A stretch of 64,000 bases of DNA from CAZSHB01 sp964606885 (GCA_964606885.1 CAZSHB010000002.1:62001-126000); one strand, 5' to 3'; counted from the stretch's first letter, positions 51,686-61,048 are shown. The notes: generated by a model from the letters alone, not told the origin. A program made the numbers and translations.

Positions 51686-52915
51686 ATGAAGAAAGTATTT
51701 AGCAATAAAATTATCACTGCTGTTGATGTGGGTACCACTAAAATTGGGGTGATAATTGCGCAAGATCTTGGTGATGGCAATATAGAAGTTTTAGGGATTG
51801 GTAAAGTTCCTTCTGAAGGTCTTGCTAAAGGTATTGTCGTTGATATGGCAAAAACGGTTCGTTCGATTCGTGCAGCATTAGAACAAGCGCAGATGATGGC
51901 AAAAGTAACCGTTGATGAAGCGTACATTGGTATTTCTGGTGCGCATATTCATTCACGCGGGGCTTTTGGTGTAACCCCTATAGAAAAGGGCGAAGTTACT
52001 CAGCGAGATTGTGCACGTGCTATTGCATCAGCACGTGCCGTACAATTGCCAGAAGGTCAGCAAGTACTCCATGTGCTTCCACAATACTTTAGTATTGATG
52101 GTCAAGAAGCGATCAAAGATCCACTAGGCATGCATGGTATTCGTCTTGAAGTACAAATTCATATGATCACCGGTTCTGTTGCATGTGTGCAAAATTTAGT
52201 CACGTCATGCGAGCGTGCAGGCATTCGTGTCAAAGACGTGGTGCTTGAACAGTTGGCATCAGCTGCTGCCGTTTTAAATAAAGATGAGATGGAACTGGGT
52301 GTGGGTGTACTTGATATTGGTGGCGGTACTTCCGATTTGGCCATTTATCAACGGGGCAGTATTAGACATACAAAGGTTTTCCCTATAGCGGGAAATCATT
52401 TCACCAACGATGTTGCCATGGGATTACGCACTACGCTTAAGGATGCAGAGCGAATAAAACGAGAGTATGGACTTGCTACTGCCAGTCTGATAGACCATGA
52501 CCTAGACGTTGAAATAGAACTGGTCCAAGGGGGAGCAAAAAAAATGGTCACGCTCAGTGAAATAACCAGCATACTCGAGCCTCGCAGCCACGAATTATTG
52601 TCGTTGGTGCATGAGGAAGTGGTTGCCCGTCATATGAGTCATGTGCTCGTATCCGGGTTGGTTATTACCGGTGGTGGATCGTTGCTTACGGGAATTGATT
52701 ATGTCGCCCAAGATATCTTCAATGTGCCGGTACGTATCGGTAAACCACATCTTGAGCATGCTGATCCTGAGATTCTCAACAATCCTATCTACGCAACAGG
52801 GTATGGTCTTTTGCGCTACGCTTGTACTAATAGCGATCTACAAAATGATGCTCAGTATCATGCGGTTGGTCGTCTTTTTCAACGAATGAAATCGTGGGTG
52901 TCAGAGTTCTTTTAG
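51686..52915 (+). CDS. ftsA: Cell-division protein FtsA
   Basis: This 409-residue actin-like ATPase tethers FtsZ to the membrane. Phosphate loop 1 (ITAVDVGTTKIGVIIAQ), the 1C domain (DEAYIGISGAHIHSRGAFGV), loop 2 (GVGVLDIGGGTSDLAIYQ), LVITGGGSLLTGI and a C-terminal amphipathic end (LFQRMKSWVSEFF), the membrane-targeting helix, are all present. TTAGGGGGTAGGG precedes the ATG; its first nine-base stretch GTTAGGGGG also matches the complement of the predicted small RNA. It follows ftsQ by nine bases. Confidence 0.96.
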   Translation: MKKVFSNKIITAVDVGTTKIGVIIAQDLGDGNIEVLGIGKVPSEGLAKGIVVDMAKTVRSIRAALEQAQMMAKVTVDEAYIGISGAHIHSRGAFGVTPIEKGEVTQRDCARAIASARAVQLPEGQQVLHVLPQYFSIDGQEAIKDPLGMHGIRLEVQIHMITGSVACVQNLVTSCERAGIRVKDVVLEQLASAAAVLNKDEMELGVGVLDIGGGTSDLAIYQRGSIRHTKVFPIAGNHFTNDVAMGLRTTLKDAERIKREYGLATASLIDHDLDVEIELVQGGAKKMVTLSEITSILEPRSHELLSLVHEEVVARHMSHVLVSGLVITGGGSLLTGIDYVAQDIFNVPVRIGKPHLEHADPEILNNPIYATGYGLLRYACTNSDLQNDAQYHAVGRLFQRMKSWVSEFF

Positions 52916-52940
52916 TATTCTATAAAAAAGGAGATACACA

Positions 52941-54596
52941 ATGATTACCTTTGATCAAGACGAACGAGATCAAGATCTTGCTCTTGCTTCTATAAAAGTG
53001 GTCGGTGTTGGCGGTGCTGGCGGTAATACAATCAACTGCATGGTTGATTCTCAGTATAACGGTGTTGAATTCATAGCAATTAACACTGACGCGCAAGCCC
53101 TTAAACATTCAAAAGCACATCACACTATTCAGATTGGTCAGAAATCTACCAAAGGACTTGGCGCAGGTGCTAATCCAGAAGTGGGTAAACGATCAGCAGA
53201 AGAAGATATCGATAAGGTTCTTGAACTGTTGCATGGTGCAGATATCGTTTTTGTTGCAGGTGGTATGGGTGGGGGTACCGGTTCAGGTGCATTGCCTGTG
53301 ATTGTTAAAGCGCTTAAAGAAAAAGGCATTTTGACAATTGTTATTTTAACCAAGCCATTTGCCTTTGAAGGTAAAAAACGTGCCCGTGTTGCTGATGAAG
53401 CAATTGAAGTAGTTAAAAAATATGCAGATACACTCTTAGTTATTCCAAACCAAAAGTTGTTAGATTTGGTTGATGACCAAGTTTCTATGATTGACGGTTT
53501 TGGCATGATTAACGAAGTGCTTAATAAGTCTGTTCGTGGTATTGCAGATATCATTACACGCTCAGGTCATATAAACGTTGACTTTGCAGACGTTAAAGAA
53601 ATCATGAAGGACAAAGGTCTAGCAGTTATGGGTACTGCCCGTGCTAGTGGCGAAGGCCGTGCTAAAAAGGCAACCTTACAAGCAATATCATCTCCATTGT
53701 TAGAAAGCATGAATATTGCAGGCGCTCGCGGTGTGTTACTGAACATTACTGGTGGTCCTAACTTGGGTCTGCACGAAATTAGCCAAGCTGCATCTATTAT
53801 TTACGAACAAGCGGATGCTGACGCAAACATCATTCTTGGATCGGTTATCGATCTTGATATGAAAGACGAAGTTTCTGTTACGGTAATTGCAACAGGTTTT
53901 ACTTCAGTACCAAAACAGGTATTACCTGAAGCTGTAGAGCAGGTGAAAATAGCAGAATTTGTAGCAGCAGCGCCAGTTGCTCCTGTCTATGCACAGCCTG
54001 TGCAGCAGGTAGCACAACCGGTAGTTGTACAGCATGTTGCGCCTGAACCAGTTATGGTACATGTAGCTCCAGTGCATGTTGCACCTACACCTGTTCAGGT
54101 GGTACCGGTACAAGCAGCACCTGTGTACGTAGCTCCACAGCCAGCAGTAGTGGTACAACCAGTTGCGCAATCGCAAGCAGTACAAGCTGCTCCTGCAATG
54201 CCAGTTATGCCAACAGCAACCATAGAACCAGCTGCTCGTGTTATAGAAGAACCGGAATTGCCAACAAGTTGTGAAGTGCCACCGTTAGCACAACAACCAC
54301 AACAGCAACAAGAAAGAAGTTCTTGCAAATTAGAACAAGCAACAACGTCAGAAGTTATTTATATGGCTCCAGCTGTTTCAGAACCAGTAGCACAAGAAGC
54401 TGTGTGTAAAGCACCAGAACCGGTACGTGTAGAATGCCAAGAAGCGGCATCTGTTCTTGCACAAAAAGAACAGCATGTACCCGTAAATGCTGCTGGCAAT
54501 ATTGCTACACCATCAGGCGTAGTGAATCTGCAGGATTTGGATATTCCAACGTTTATGAGAAAGCAGTATCAGCAGAAAAATAAAAACGAGCAGTAA
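52941..54596 (+). CDS. ftsZ: Cell-division GTPase FtsZ with long Pro/Val/Gln linker
   Basis: The tubulin-like GTPase core covers about residues 15-335, with VGVGGAGGNTINCM (21-34) and the signature GMGGGTGSG (108-116), the T7 loop NVDFADVK and DADANIILGSVID. A linker of about 195 residues follows, built of Val, Pro, Ala and Gln (VAPVHVAPTPVQVVPV), much longer than the usual 50-100. The C-terminal peptide DLDIPTFMRKQ matches the FtsA-binding DIPxFLRKQ motif. It is the last gene of the division operon and has a strong terminator. Confidence 0.97.
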   Translation: MITFDQDERDQDLALASIKVVGVGGAGGNTINCMVDSQYNGVEFIAINTDAQALKHSKAHHTIQIGQKSTKGLGAGANPEVGKRSAEEDIDKVLELLHGADIVFVAGGMGGGTGSGALPVIVKALKEKGILTIVILTKPFAFEGKKRARVADEAIEVVKKYADTLLVIPNQKLLDLVDDQVSMIDGFGMINEVLNKSVRGIADIITRSGHINVDFADVKEIMKDKGLAVMGTARASGEGRAKKATLQAISSPLLESMNIAGARGVLLNITGGPNLGLHEISQAASIIYEQADADANIILGSVIDLDMKDEVSVTVIATGFTSVPKQVLPEAVEQVKIAEFVAAAPVAPVYAQPVQQVAQPVVVQHVAPEPVMVHVAPVHVAPTPVQVVPVQAAPVYVAPQPAVVVQPVAQSQAVQAAPAMPVMPTATIEPAARVIEEPELPTSCEVPPLAQQPQQQQERSSCKLEQATTSEVIYMAPAVSEPVAQEAVCKAPEPVRVECQEAASVLAQKEQHVPVNAAGNIATPSGVVNLQDLDIPTFMRKQYQQKNKNEQ

Positions 54597-54618
54597 CCGA
54601 TACTCGTCTACAAACTAT

Positions 54619-54656
54619 AAAGCGCTCTGAGCAGTTACTGTTCAGGGCGCTTTTCT
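54619..54656 (+). terminator. Rho-independent terminator after ftsZ
   Basis: The stem AAGCGCTCTGA / TTCAGGGCGCTT (one G-T pair) with a 10-base loop is followed by TTTTCTTTT. It lies 22 bases after ftsZ and overlaps the 3' end of the convergent gene. Confidence 0.85.
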
Positions 54657-55126
54657 TTTGCATCTTTTAGTTCTTGGTACGATTCTTCTACAGCTTTTTG
54701 AAATGTTTGGGCAGCTGAATGGAGCGCCAGAAAGCACAGCGTAGAAAAGGCTGTTGAAGCTACAAGGCTTGTGGCAGGCATAATTTTTCTGCATGCCCAT
54801 TTGGGAAGTTTTGTATATTTACGGGCGAAGAATTTTGCTGTTTTATCAAGTGCATGATACATGCGTGTTGACTGAAAAAGACTGTTAGTTGCTGTCGTAG
54901 TAAGCGTGGCTGTGGTAAATGTGGCAAAGATACAGGCAGGAGAAATGGGTAGTTCTTCCGCATGAGGTTCTTTTCCGGAATTTTCTTGAGGCGTTTTGGT
55001 AATGGTGGTGAACATGACGCTGGCAGCGTTTTTTACTGCTTCTGGAATGCTAGGCAGCGCATGGCATGTTGCTTGGTGTGCAAGGCATAACAAACAACTG
55101 ATACTATAGATTCTAGCGCGTATCAT
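54635..55126 (-). CDS. Secreted/membrane protein of unknown function
   Basis: The product is 163 residues from the ATG at 55126, with GGGG six bases upstream (an ATG two codons earlier is too close to it). The start RARIYSISCLLCLAHQATCHA is a signal peptide ending in CHA. The mature part has two hydrophobic stretches (PACIFATFTTATLTTTATN, SLVASTAFSTLCFLALHSAA) around a basic middle (KTAKFFARKYTKLPKWACRK). It sits at the end of the secreted helical-repeat cluster, but its own sequence lacks the repeats. Function unknown. Confidence 0.68.
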   Translation of the reverse strand: MIRARIYSISCLLCLAHQATCHALPSIPEAVKNAASVMFTTITKTPQENSGKEPHAEELPISPACIFATFTTATLTTTATNSLFQSTRMYHALDKTAKFFARKYTKLPKWACRKIMPATSLVASTAFSTLCFLALHSAAQTFQKAVEESYQELKDAKEKRPEQ

Positions 55127-55192
55127 AGACATCCCCTTTTTAAGTTATGAGAAACCAGAACCTAAACTAGAACGATGGAAGAGTAAAAGTAA

Positions 55193-55220
55193 TAAAAAAG
55201 GGGACCTTGAGAGTCCCCTT
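55193..55220 (-). terminator. Rho-independent terminator of the helical-repeat cluster
   Basis: The stem AAGGGGAC / GTCCCCTT with a 7-base loop is followed on the minus strand by TTTTTTATTACTTTT. It ends the transcript of the cluster at 55248-57495. Confidence 0.85.
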
Positions 55221-55247
55221 AAACATAGATAACTGCGTGCTGCTGAT

Positions 55248-55514
55248 TTAGCAAGTTGCTTCTGATACGGCATGTTCTACCGAGTCTTTAGCGTTTGCAA
55301 CAATCGTTTCAACGGCTTCTTCTGTAGTTTCAGAAGTTGATCCGTGTATTGCATGCTTTACTTTTTTTACAGCATGTTTAGCTGTTTTCACAACAGCATC
55401 TATCCAACTACCGGTCGTTTCTCCAACAGTTTCAGTTGGGGCAACATTGTATGCTGATACGGTATATGATGCTGCGGCTATAAGCATAATGCTTAAGAAT
55501 GTTAATTTTTTCAT
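55248..55514 (-). CDS. Small secreted amphipathic protein (LEA-like cluster)
   Basis: This 88-residue product has signal peptide MKKLTFLSIMLIAAASYTVSA. The mature part holds an amphipathic helix rich in Ala, Lys and His (VKTAKHAVKKVKHAIHG) followed by an acidic helix (TTEEAVETIVANAKDSVEHA) with a single terminal cysteine. The alternation of basic and acidic helices resembles its longer neighbours. It is the last gene before the terminator. No family is recognised beyond the cluster. Confidence 0.7.
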   Translation of the reverse strand: MKKLTFLSIMLIAAASYTVSAYNVAPTETVGETTGSWIDAVVKTAKHAVKKVKHAIHGSTSETTEEAVETIVANAKDSVEHAVSEATC

Positions 55515-55532
55515 AAGTTTTTCCTTTGTTAA

Positions 55533-56222
55533 TTAAAGAGATGAATCTTCAAGCTTTTCAAGAATAAGTTTACGTTCTCTACCTACCAGATGAGCAAGAA
55601 TACTTGCTGTTTCAGGCATGTTTTTGTTAAGAAAGGCAGCTATTTTTGGACGAGTTAGAAGACCATACAAACTAGCAAACAAGATACCGCCAGTTAGAAG
55701 ACTTGCGCCAACTTCACGAGCTACTATTGCCTTTGAGTGGTTAATTGCAAAGTATTTTGTCGATAGTTCGCTATTAGGAAGATATGGCTTAATACCATTC
55801 TTATAGGTGTAGTATCCTGCAGCGGTGAATGCGGCTGGATAAAGAAGCTTGTCGATATATTGTAGTGTAGCACTTCCTGCTTGAACAACTTGTGAGACTG
55901 CTGACACGGAAGTTACGGTAGCAAAATTATCCACAGATGTTGCTATATTGTGTATTTCTGCGGCTACGGTATGTGCGGTTTGCTCTGTATGTTGTTCTAC
56001 ATAGTTTCCTGCAGCAACGGCTTTGTCTTTTGCAAGACGAGCAGCTTCGGCTGTAAGATGTATAGTATTTCCAGCAAGGTCACTTGCCGTACTACCAAGA
56101 TTACTGGCAGCTGTACTAACATCATATGCTGATGCTTTAACTTCTTTGGCTGCATGTTCGTAACGGGCTGATACTGGTAATGAAGTAAGAAGTGATAAAC
56201 TTAGTAATGTTAGATTTTTCAT
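55533..56222 (-). CDS. Secreted helical-repeat protein with C-terminal membrane part
   Basis: The 229-residue protein has signal peptide MKNLTLLSLSLLTSLPVSA. Residues about 20-105 are LEA-like helices (AARLAKDKAVAAGNYVEQHT, EQTAHTVAAEIHNIATS). The C-terminal half has two hydrophobic segments (LYPAAFTAAGYYTYKNG, VGASLLTGGILFASLYGLL) and a charged end (VGRERKLILEKLED). It therefore looks like a helical stalk attached to a membrane hairpin. GGAAATCCC precedes the ATG. It shares its leader with the next gene upstream in the cluster. Confidence 0.74.
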   Translation of the reverse strand: MKNLTLLSLSLLTSLPVSARYEHAAKEVKASAYDVSTAASNLGSTASDLAGNTIHLTAEAARLAKDKAVAAGNYVEQHTEQTAHTVAAEIHNIATSVDNFATVTSVSAVSQVVQAGSATLQYIDKLLYPAAFTAAGYYTYKNGIKPYLPNSELSTKYFAINHSKAIVAREVGASLLTGGILFASLYGLLTRPKIAAFLNKNMPETASILAHLVGRERKLILEKLEDSSL

Positions 56223-56231
56223 GGGATTTCC

Positions 56232-56843
56232 TTATGCGATGTGTGAACGTTTTCTTTCAGCATTAACTCGAGCATCATGGGCAGCGTCTGCCGCATCATG
56301 AGCAGCATGTGCTGCATCGTTAGCTGCATGTTTTGCATCGTTAGCTACGCGGTTAGCCGTTTTGTTTGTGCTGTTAGCACCGTCCTCTACAGCTGATGTT
56401 AACGTATGACCAGCTCGTGCCATTCTCGCTTTAGCTTCATGGCCAACTTCAACAACTTTATCTTTTGCTTTGTTTCCAGCCGCAACGACGGTGTTTTTTG
56501 CATCAACAGCAGTTTGTGCTGCTTTTTCGCTTAAGGCTTGCGCTTTATCTTCTGCTTTGTGTGCAATCGCTACTGTCTTGTTGGCGATGTTATGAGCAGT
56601 ATCTTTTGCTTTTGCTGCTACATTATGTGCAGTTTGTTTTACGTTTTCTTTTACAGTAGTAGCTTCTTCATGCACTCTTTGTGCGGTACTATCTGCCAAA
56701 TCAACTACCGCATCGCCAAGACCATGTGCATGACACTTGGCTTTTTCTGAAGCAATCTTTTGTTTGCATTTTGTTACGATTTTGTTTGCTGACATAGGTG
56801 CTGATGCAAGAAGCGTCAGACCTAATAATGCTAGTCTTTTCAT
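56232..56843 (-). CDS. Secreted LEA-like amphipathic repeat protein A
   Basis: The product is 203 residues from the ATG at 56843 with signal peptide MKRLALLGLTLLASAPMSA. The mature protein is nearly all Ala, Lys, Asp, His and Thr in near-11-residue periods (TAHNVAAKAKDTAHNIANK, AVDAKNTVVAAGNKAKDKV). The end is a run of AANDAAHAAHDAADAAHDA. This is the composition and period of LEA group 3 proteins and apolipoprotein-type helices, which bind membranes or protect proteins during drying. Homology to either is not claimed. Confidence 0.75.
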   Translation of the reverse strand: MKRLALLGLTLLASAPMSANKIVTKCKQKIASEKAKCHAHGLGDAVVDLADSTAQRVHEEATTVKENVKQTAHNVAAKAKDTAHNIANKTVAIAHKAEDKAQALSEKAAQTAVDAKNTVVAAGNKAKDKVVEVGHEAKARMARAGHTLTSAVEDGANSTNKTANRVANDAKHAANDAAHAAHDAADAAHDARVNAERKRSHIA

Positions 56844-56895
56844 AGGTTTCCCCTTATGAATGATAAAATTGAGAAAAATTGAGATGGTATTCGTG

Positions 56896-57495
56896 TTACT
56901 GAGTAACATCGTGAGCAGCTTCTTGTGCTCCTGATGCTAAGTCATGTGCAGCTAACTTTACTCTTCTTGTAGCTTCTTTACTTACGGCAACAACTTTATC
57001 TTTGGTGTCGTGAGCAGTTTGTGCTACTTGGTTCTTGGTATCAACAGCAGTCTTTGCGACTTTGTTTTTTGCATCAATAGCAGCTTGTGCAGTCACGTGA
57101 GCTGCATGATCAATCCATGCACCTGCTTTTTCAGCAACGCCTGCAATGTGGTCATGTGCTTCGTGTACAGCTTGTGTCGCTTTATCAGCAATATCATGAG
57201 CCGTATCTTCTGCTTTAACTGCAACATTGTGTGCTGTTTGTTTTGCAGATTCTTGAGCAGCCTGTGCTGCTATAAGAGTTTTATCTTTTACATCAGACAT
57301 AGTATCTCCTACTGCATGAGTAGTATTGGTTGCACATTCGCCTACAGCTTGCCCAAAATATTGAGCGTGAGTTTTGGCTCTGTGTGCGGCTTGCTTAGCA
57401 GCCTCTTTGTTGTGATTAAGGGAAGTTTGGTTTGCACCTATCGAGCTTTGCACTGAGGCAAGAAGTGATAGGCTTAAGAGTGTCAGAGTTTTCAT
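56896..57495 (-). CDS. Secreted LEA-like amphipathic repeat protein B
   Basis: The product is 199 residues from the ATG at 57495 with signal peptide MKTLTLLSLSLLASVQSSIG. The repeat unit SAKQTAHNVAVKAEDTAHDI matches protein A's VKQTAHNVAAKAKDTAHNI. A central stretch repeats TAVDTKNQVAQTAHDTKDKV with a period of about 11 residues. It is the first gene of the cluster on this strand. Histidine content is unusually high for LEA-type proteins, which could make surface binding depend on pH or metal. Function is unknown. Confidence 0.75.
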   Translation of the reverse strand: MKTLTLLSLSLLASVQSSIGANQTSLNHNKEAAKQAAHRAKTHAQYFGQAVGECATNTTHAVGDTMSDVKDKTLIAAQAAQESAKQTAHNVAVKAEDTAHDIADKATQAVHEAHDHIAGVAEKAGAWIDHAAHVTAQAAIDAKNKVAKTAVDTKNQVAQTAHDTKDKVVAVSKEATRRVKLAAHDLASGAQEAAHDVTQ

Positions 57496-57665
57496 GGATT
57501 TCCTTTCTGGATGATGAAAATGAACTCGTATACATGATCGTACGCCTATCTGGCAGAAAGGCAACCTTTTAAAATGTGCTAAGCTAAAAGCTGTTATTAA
57601 GGCGATGTATTATGGTTAGCTCGGCCTTCGCGTAAAGCTATGGCGGACTAAAGAAAGGTTTGAGT

Positions 57666-58382
57666 ATGGGTTTTTATGTATACCCACAAAAAAATATTGC
57701 TGTATTTTTTGGGTCACAGCAAGAAGCGTTTGTGCCAGCACTGTACAAACACATGCTTAGTTCTGAACTTATGAATAAAGAGCCGTTTGTGGATGTTGCT
57801 CGTACTTTGGGCTTACAGCAGATCGTTTTTCTGCATCAAACACATGGCATACTTGGTGACTTGGTTGATGATCAAAACCAGCCTGTTTTCACTCAAGAGG
57901 GGGATTTTATACTAACAACAACTAAGCATATTGGTATTGCAGTTGCTACTGCAGACTGTGTACCTTTAGTTATGTATAGCACCAAGCATCCGGTAGTAGG
58001 TGTTGTGCATGCTGGCTGGCGAGGAACAGTTGCAGGTATTATAACTGTTGCACTTGATGCTTTTATGGAACAAATAGATGGTGATACAGAAAGTATACGA
58101 GTATTGATTGGCCCTGCAGCGCGCGTGTGTTGTTACCAAGTAAGTGCTGATTTTGTAGATAATCTTGCGCCTGATATGCAGCATTTTGTTTCTATCAAGA
58201 ACAACGGGCAATATGTTTTTGATAGCGTGGGTTATAATAAACAGCTGATACGTGCGTATGGTTTGCCAGATACTGCAGTGTATGATACCGTGTGCTGCAC
58301 TATGCATGAGCAAGGATATTGCTCGCATAGAGCTTCTGGAGGCCATCCTGAAAGACAATATACGTTGGTGGCATTGAAATAG
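57666..58382 (+). CDS. pgeF: Laccase-domain protein YfiH/PgeF
   Basis: The product is 238 residues from the ATG at 57666, with AAAGG seven bases upstream. Motifs are ATADCVPLVMYS with the zinc cysteine, VGVVHAGWRGTVAG with the zinc histidine, GPAARVCCYQVSADF, and CTMHEQGYCSHRASGGHPERQ at the end. PgeF removes wrongly inserted residues from peptidoglycan precursors in E. coli; some relatives cleave purine nucleosides. It lies 58 bases before secA. Confidence 0.92.
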   Translation: MGFYVYPQKNIAVFFGSQQEAFVPALYKHMLSSELMNKEPFVDVARTLGLQQIVFLHQTHGILGDLVDDQNQPVFTQEGDFILTTTKHIGIAVATADCVPLVMYSTKHPVVGVVHAGWRGTVAGIITVALDAFMEQIDGDTESIRVLIGPAARVCCYQVSADFVDNLAPDMQHFVSIKNNGQYVFDSVGYNKQLIRAYGLPDTAVYDTVCCTMHEQGYCSHRASGGHPERQYTLVALK

Positions 58383-58440
58383 TGTTGATGCTCAGGTAGA
58401 CTGCACGTAAATCTCACTTTGCTATAAAGGACTAAAAAAT

Positions 58441-60981
58441 ATGTTCGTAAACACTATTCTTGCGGCACTTATGGGCACGCGTAATGACCGAGTTGTCAAA
58501 AAACTTCGGCCTTTAGTAGAACAAATTAATGCATTTGAACCGACTATCAGTGCACTGACTGATGAACAACTTGGTAATAAAACCGTAGAATTTAGGCAAC
58601 AGCTAGCAGAAGGTGTACATCTTGATACATTGCTCCCAGAAGCATTTGCTGTAGTGCGTGAAGCTGCTAAAAGAAAATTAGGTCAACGTCATTATGATGT
58701 CCAGTTAATGGGTGGCATTGTTTTGCATGAAGGTAAGATTGCAGAAATGAAAACTGGGGAAGGTAAAACTTTAACAGCAACCTTGCCTTTGTATCTTAAT
58801 GCGCTTACTGGCAAATCTGCTTTTTTAGTAACTGTGAACGATTATTTAGCTCGCCGTGACGCACAATGGATGCGCCCGGTTTTTGAATTGCTGGGTATGA
58901 CAGTTGGCGTAGTACAACATTCTTTATCTGATGAAGCGCGTAAAGCTGCGTATGAATGTGATGTTATTTACGCAACTAATAACGAACTTGGGTTTGATTA
59001 TTTGCGCGATAACATGAAGTTTAGATTATCTGACTATGCACAACGTGATTTTAATTACGCTATTGTGGATGAAGTTGACTCTATTTTAATTGACGAAGCG
59101 CGTACGCCCTTAATTATTTCTGGTCCTTCAAGTGAAAGCAGTGACTTGTATCAACATGCGGATCGTGCAGTTGCAAGTTTACAAAAGGGCATTGATTACG
59201 AAGTTGAAGAAAAGCATCGTAATGTGCAATTGACAGAAGCTGGTGTTGATAAAATAGAAGCCGGTTTTAAGATTGAAAATTTATACGCCATAGAACATTT
59301 GAGTCTGCTCCACCACATTACTCAGGCACTACGCGCGCATGCATTGTTCCGCCGCGATGTTGAGTACGTGGTACAAGATGGCAAGATTATGATTGTTGAT
59401 GAGTTTACGGGTCGTATTTTAGCAGGACGTCGTTACAGTGACGGTCTACATCAAGCAATTGAAGCAAAAGAGGGTGTTAAGGTTGAACGGGAAAGTCAAA
59501 CACTTGCTTCTATTACACTTCAAAATTTATTCAGATTATTTACTAAACTTGCCGGTATGACCGGTACTGCTATGACAGAAGCAGAAGAGTTTTTTAATAT
59601 TTACAAATTAGATGTGGTTGCTATTCCAACCAATCGTAATTTGGCTCGTATTGATAAACCTGATTTAATCTTTTTAACAGAGCGTGCAAAGTTTAAGCAC
59701 ATTGTTGAAGACGTTAAAGAACGGTACAAAAAAGGCCAACCAGTTTTGATTGGTACCATTGCAGTTGAAACATCGGAACGTTTAAGCCAAGTGCTTGATG
59801 CTCAAAATATTCCACACGAAGTGTTAAACGCTAAACAACACGAACGGGAAGCTGATATTGTTGCTAAAGCTGGTCAACCTGGTCATATCACGATTGCTAC
59901 CAACATGGCAGGACGTGGTACCGATATTAAATTGACATCAGAAGCTGTTGCTGCGGGCGGTCTTTATATTTTAGGTACCGAACGACACGAAAGTCGTCGT
60001 ATTGATAACCAGCTACGTGGTCGCTCTGGACGTCAAGGCGATGTGGGCGAATCCCGTTTTTATATTTCTCTAGAAGATGAATTGATTCGTCGTTTTGGTG
60101 GCGATACGTTTGAACTGCGTGATCGTATGCAACGTTTTGCAGGTATGACAGAAGATGAAACAATCGAATCTAAATTAGTGTCTCGTACTATCGAGCATTC
60201 ACAAGAAAAAGTAGAAAAGCAGCATTTTGAAAGTCGTAAAAATCTCCTTGAATACGATGATGTTATGAACCAACATCGTAAGGTGATTTACTCATGGCGC
60301 CGTTCAGTTTTAGAAGGTGAAGAGCAAATTTATGAACTTGTGCGTGATATGATTATCGATGGCGTACATGATGCATTTACCCGTTTTGCTCCAGAACACA
60401 CTATTTCAGAAGAAGAACGTGAGTTGGTTCTTGGGTTTATAGCACGCGTTATTGGTGTGGAAACAACCTTCTTTAATCAGCCAGCTTTTAAAACTGTTGA
60501 TACGGAACTGTTAAAAACTGATGTGATTAACTTAGTTCTTGAACAATATTCGTTGTACCGCAAAAATAAACAACAAGAGATGGTAGCAGACGCAGAAAAA
60601 TGGATGATGCTAGAAACGATTGATCAGGCATGGAAGCAACATATGCTTAACTTGGACCATCTTCAAGAAGGTATCAATTTAAGAAGTTGGGGCCAAAAGT
60701 CACCAATTATTGAATACAAGCGCGAAGCATTTGCGATGTTCCAAAACATGATGCAAGAGATTCGTTGGGAAGTGGTACACCGTATTTTCCATCTGAACCT
60801 TGAGCATTTTGACAGTGAACATTTAGAAGAAAAGCGTGAACGCGAATTAGAAAACATTCAAACCATTAGCGCCGACTCACAAGAGGACGAGCAACCAATC
60901 CGTCGTGAAGAGCCGCGCATTGGTCGTAATGAACCGTGTCCTTGCGGATCTGGCAAAAAAATGAAAAAATGTTGCAACTAA
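58441..60981 (+). CDS. secA: Preprotein translocase ATPase SecA
   Basis: This full-length SecA of 846 residues has Walker A within MKTGEGKTLTATLP, the DEVDSILIDEARTPLIISGP box, the helicase motif IATNMAGRGTDIKL, and the two-helix finger and scaffold helices. A C-terminal SEC-C zinc domain (RNEPCPCGSGKKMKKCCN) binds SecB or ribosomes. It drives signal-peptide proteins through SecYEG and is the visible motor for the window's many secreted products. AAAGGA precedes the ATG. Confidence 0.98.
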   Translation: MFVNTILAALMGTRNDRVVKKLRPLVEQINAFEPTISALTDEQLGNKTVEFRQQLAEGVHLDTLLPEAFAVVREAAKRKLGQRHYDVQLMGGIVLHEGKIAEMKTGEGKTLTATLPLYLNALTGKSAFLVTVNDYLARRDAQWMRPVFELLGMTVGVVQHSLSDEARKAAYECDVIYATNNELGFDYLRDNMKFRLSDYAQRDFNYAIVDEVDSILIDEARTPLIISGPSSESSDLYQHADRAVASLQKGIDYEVEEKHRNVQLTEAGVDKIEAGFKIENLYAIEHLSLLHHITQALRAHALFRRDVEYVVQDGKIMIVDEFTGRILAGRRYSDGLHQAIEAKEGVKVERESQTLASITLQNLFRLFTKLAGMTGTAMTEAEEFFNIYKLDVVAIPTNRNLARIDKPDLIFLTERAKFKHIVEDVKERYKKGQPVLIGTIAVETSERLSQVLDAQNIPHEVLNAKQHEREADIVAKAGQPGHITIATNMAGRGTDIKLTSEAVAAGGLYILGTERHESRRIDNQLRGRSGRQGDVGESRFYISLEDELIRRFGGDTFELRDRMQRFAGMTEDETIESKLVSRTIEHSQEKVEKQHFESRKNLLEYDDVMNQHRKVIYSWRRSVLEGEEQIYELVRDMIIDGVHDAFTRFAPEHTISEEERELVLGFIARVIGVETTFFNQPAFKTVDTELLKTDVINLVLEQYSLYRKNKQQEMVADAEKWMMLETIDQAWKQHMLNLDHLQEGINLRSWGQKSPIIEYKREAFAMFQNMMQEIRWEVVHRIFHLNLEHFDSEHLEEKRERELENIQTISADSQEDEQPIRREEPRIGRNEPCPCGSGKKMKKCCN

Positions 60982-61010
60982 TACGTACACTAAAAAAATA
61001 GAGATAAGAG

Positions 61011-61048
61011 AACCTGGATCGGCTTTTTAAAGCCAGTCCAGGTTTTTT
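61011..61048 (+). terminator. Rho-independent terminator after secA
   Basis: The stem AACCTGGATCGGCTTT / AAAGCCAGTCCAGGTT with a 2-3-base loop and a T-run lies 29 bases after secA. One internal mismatch. Confidence 0.88.
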
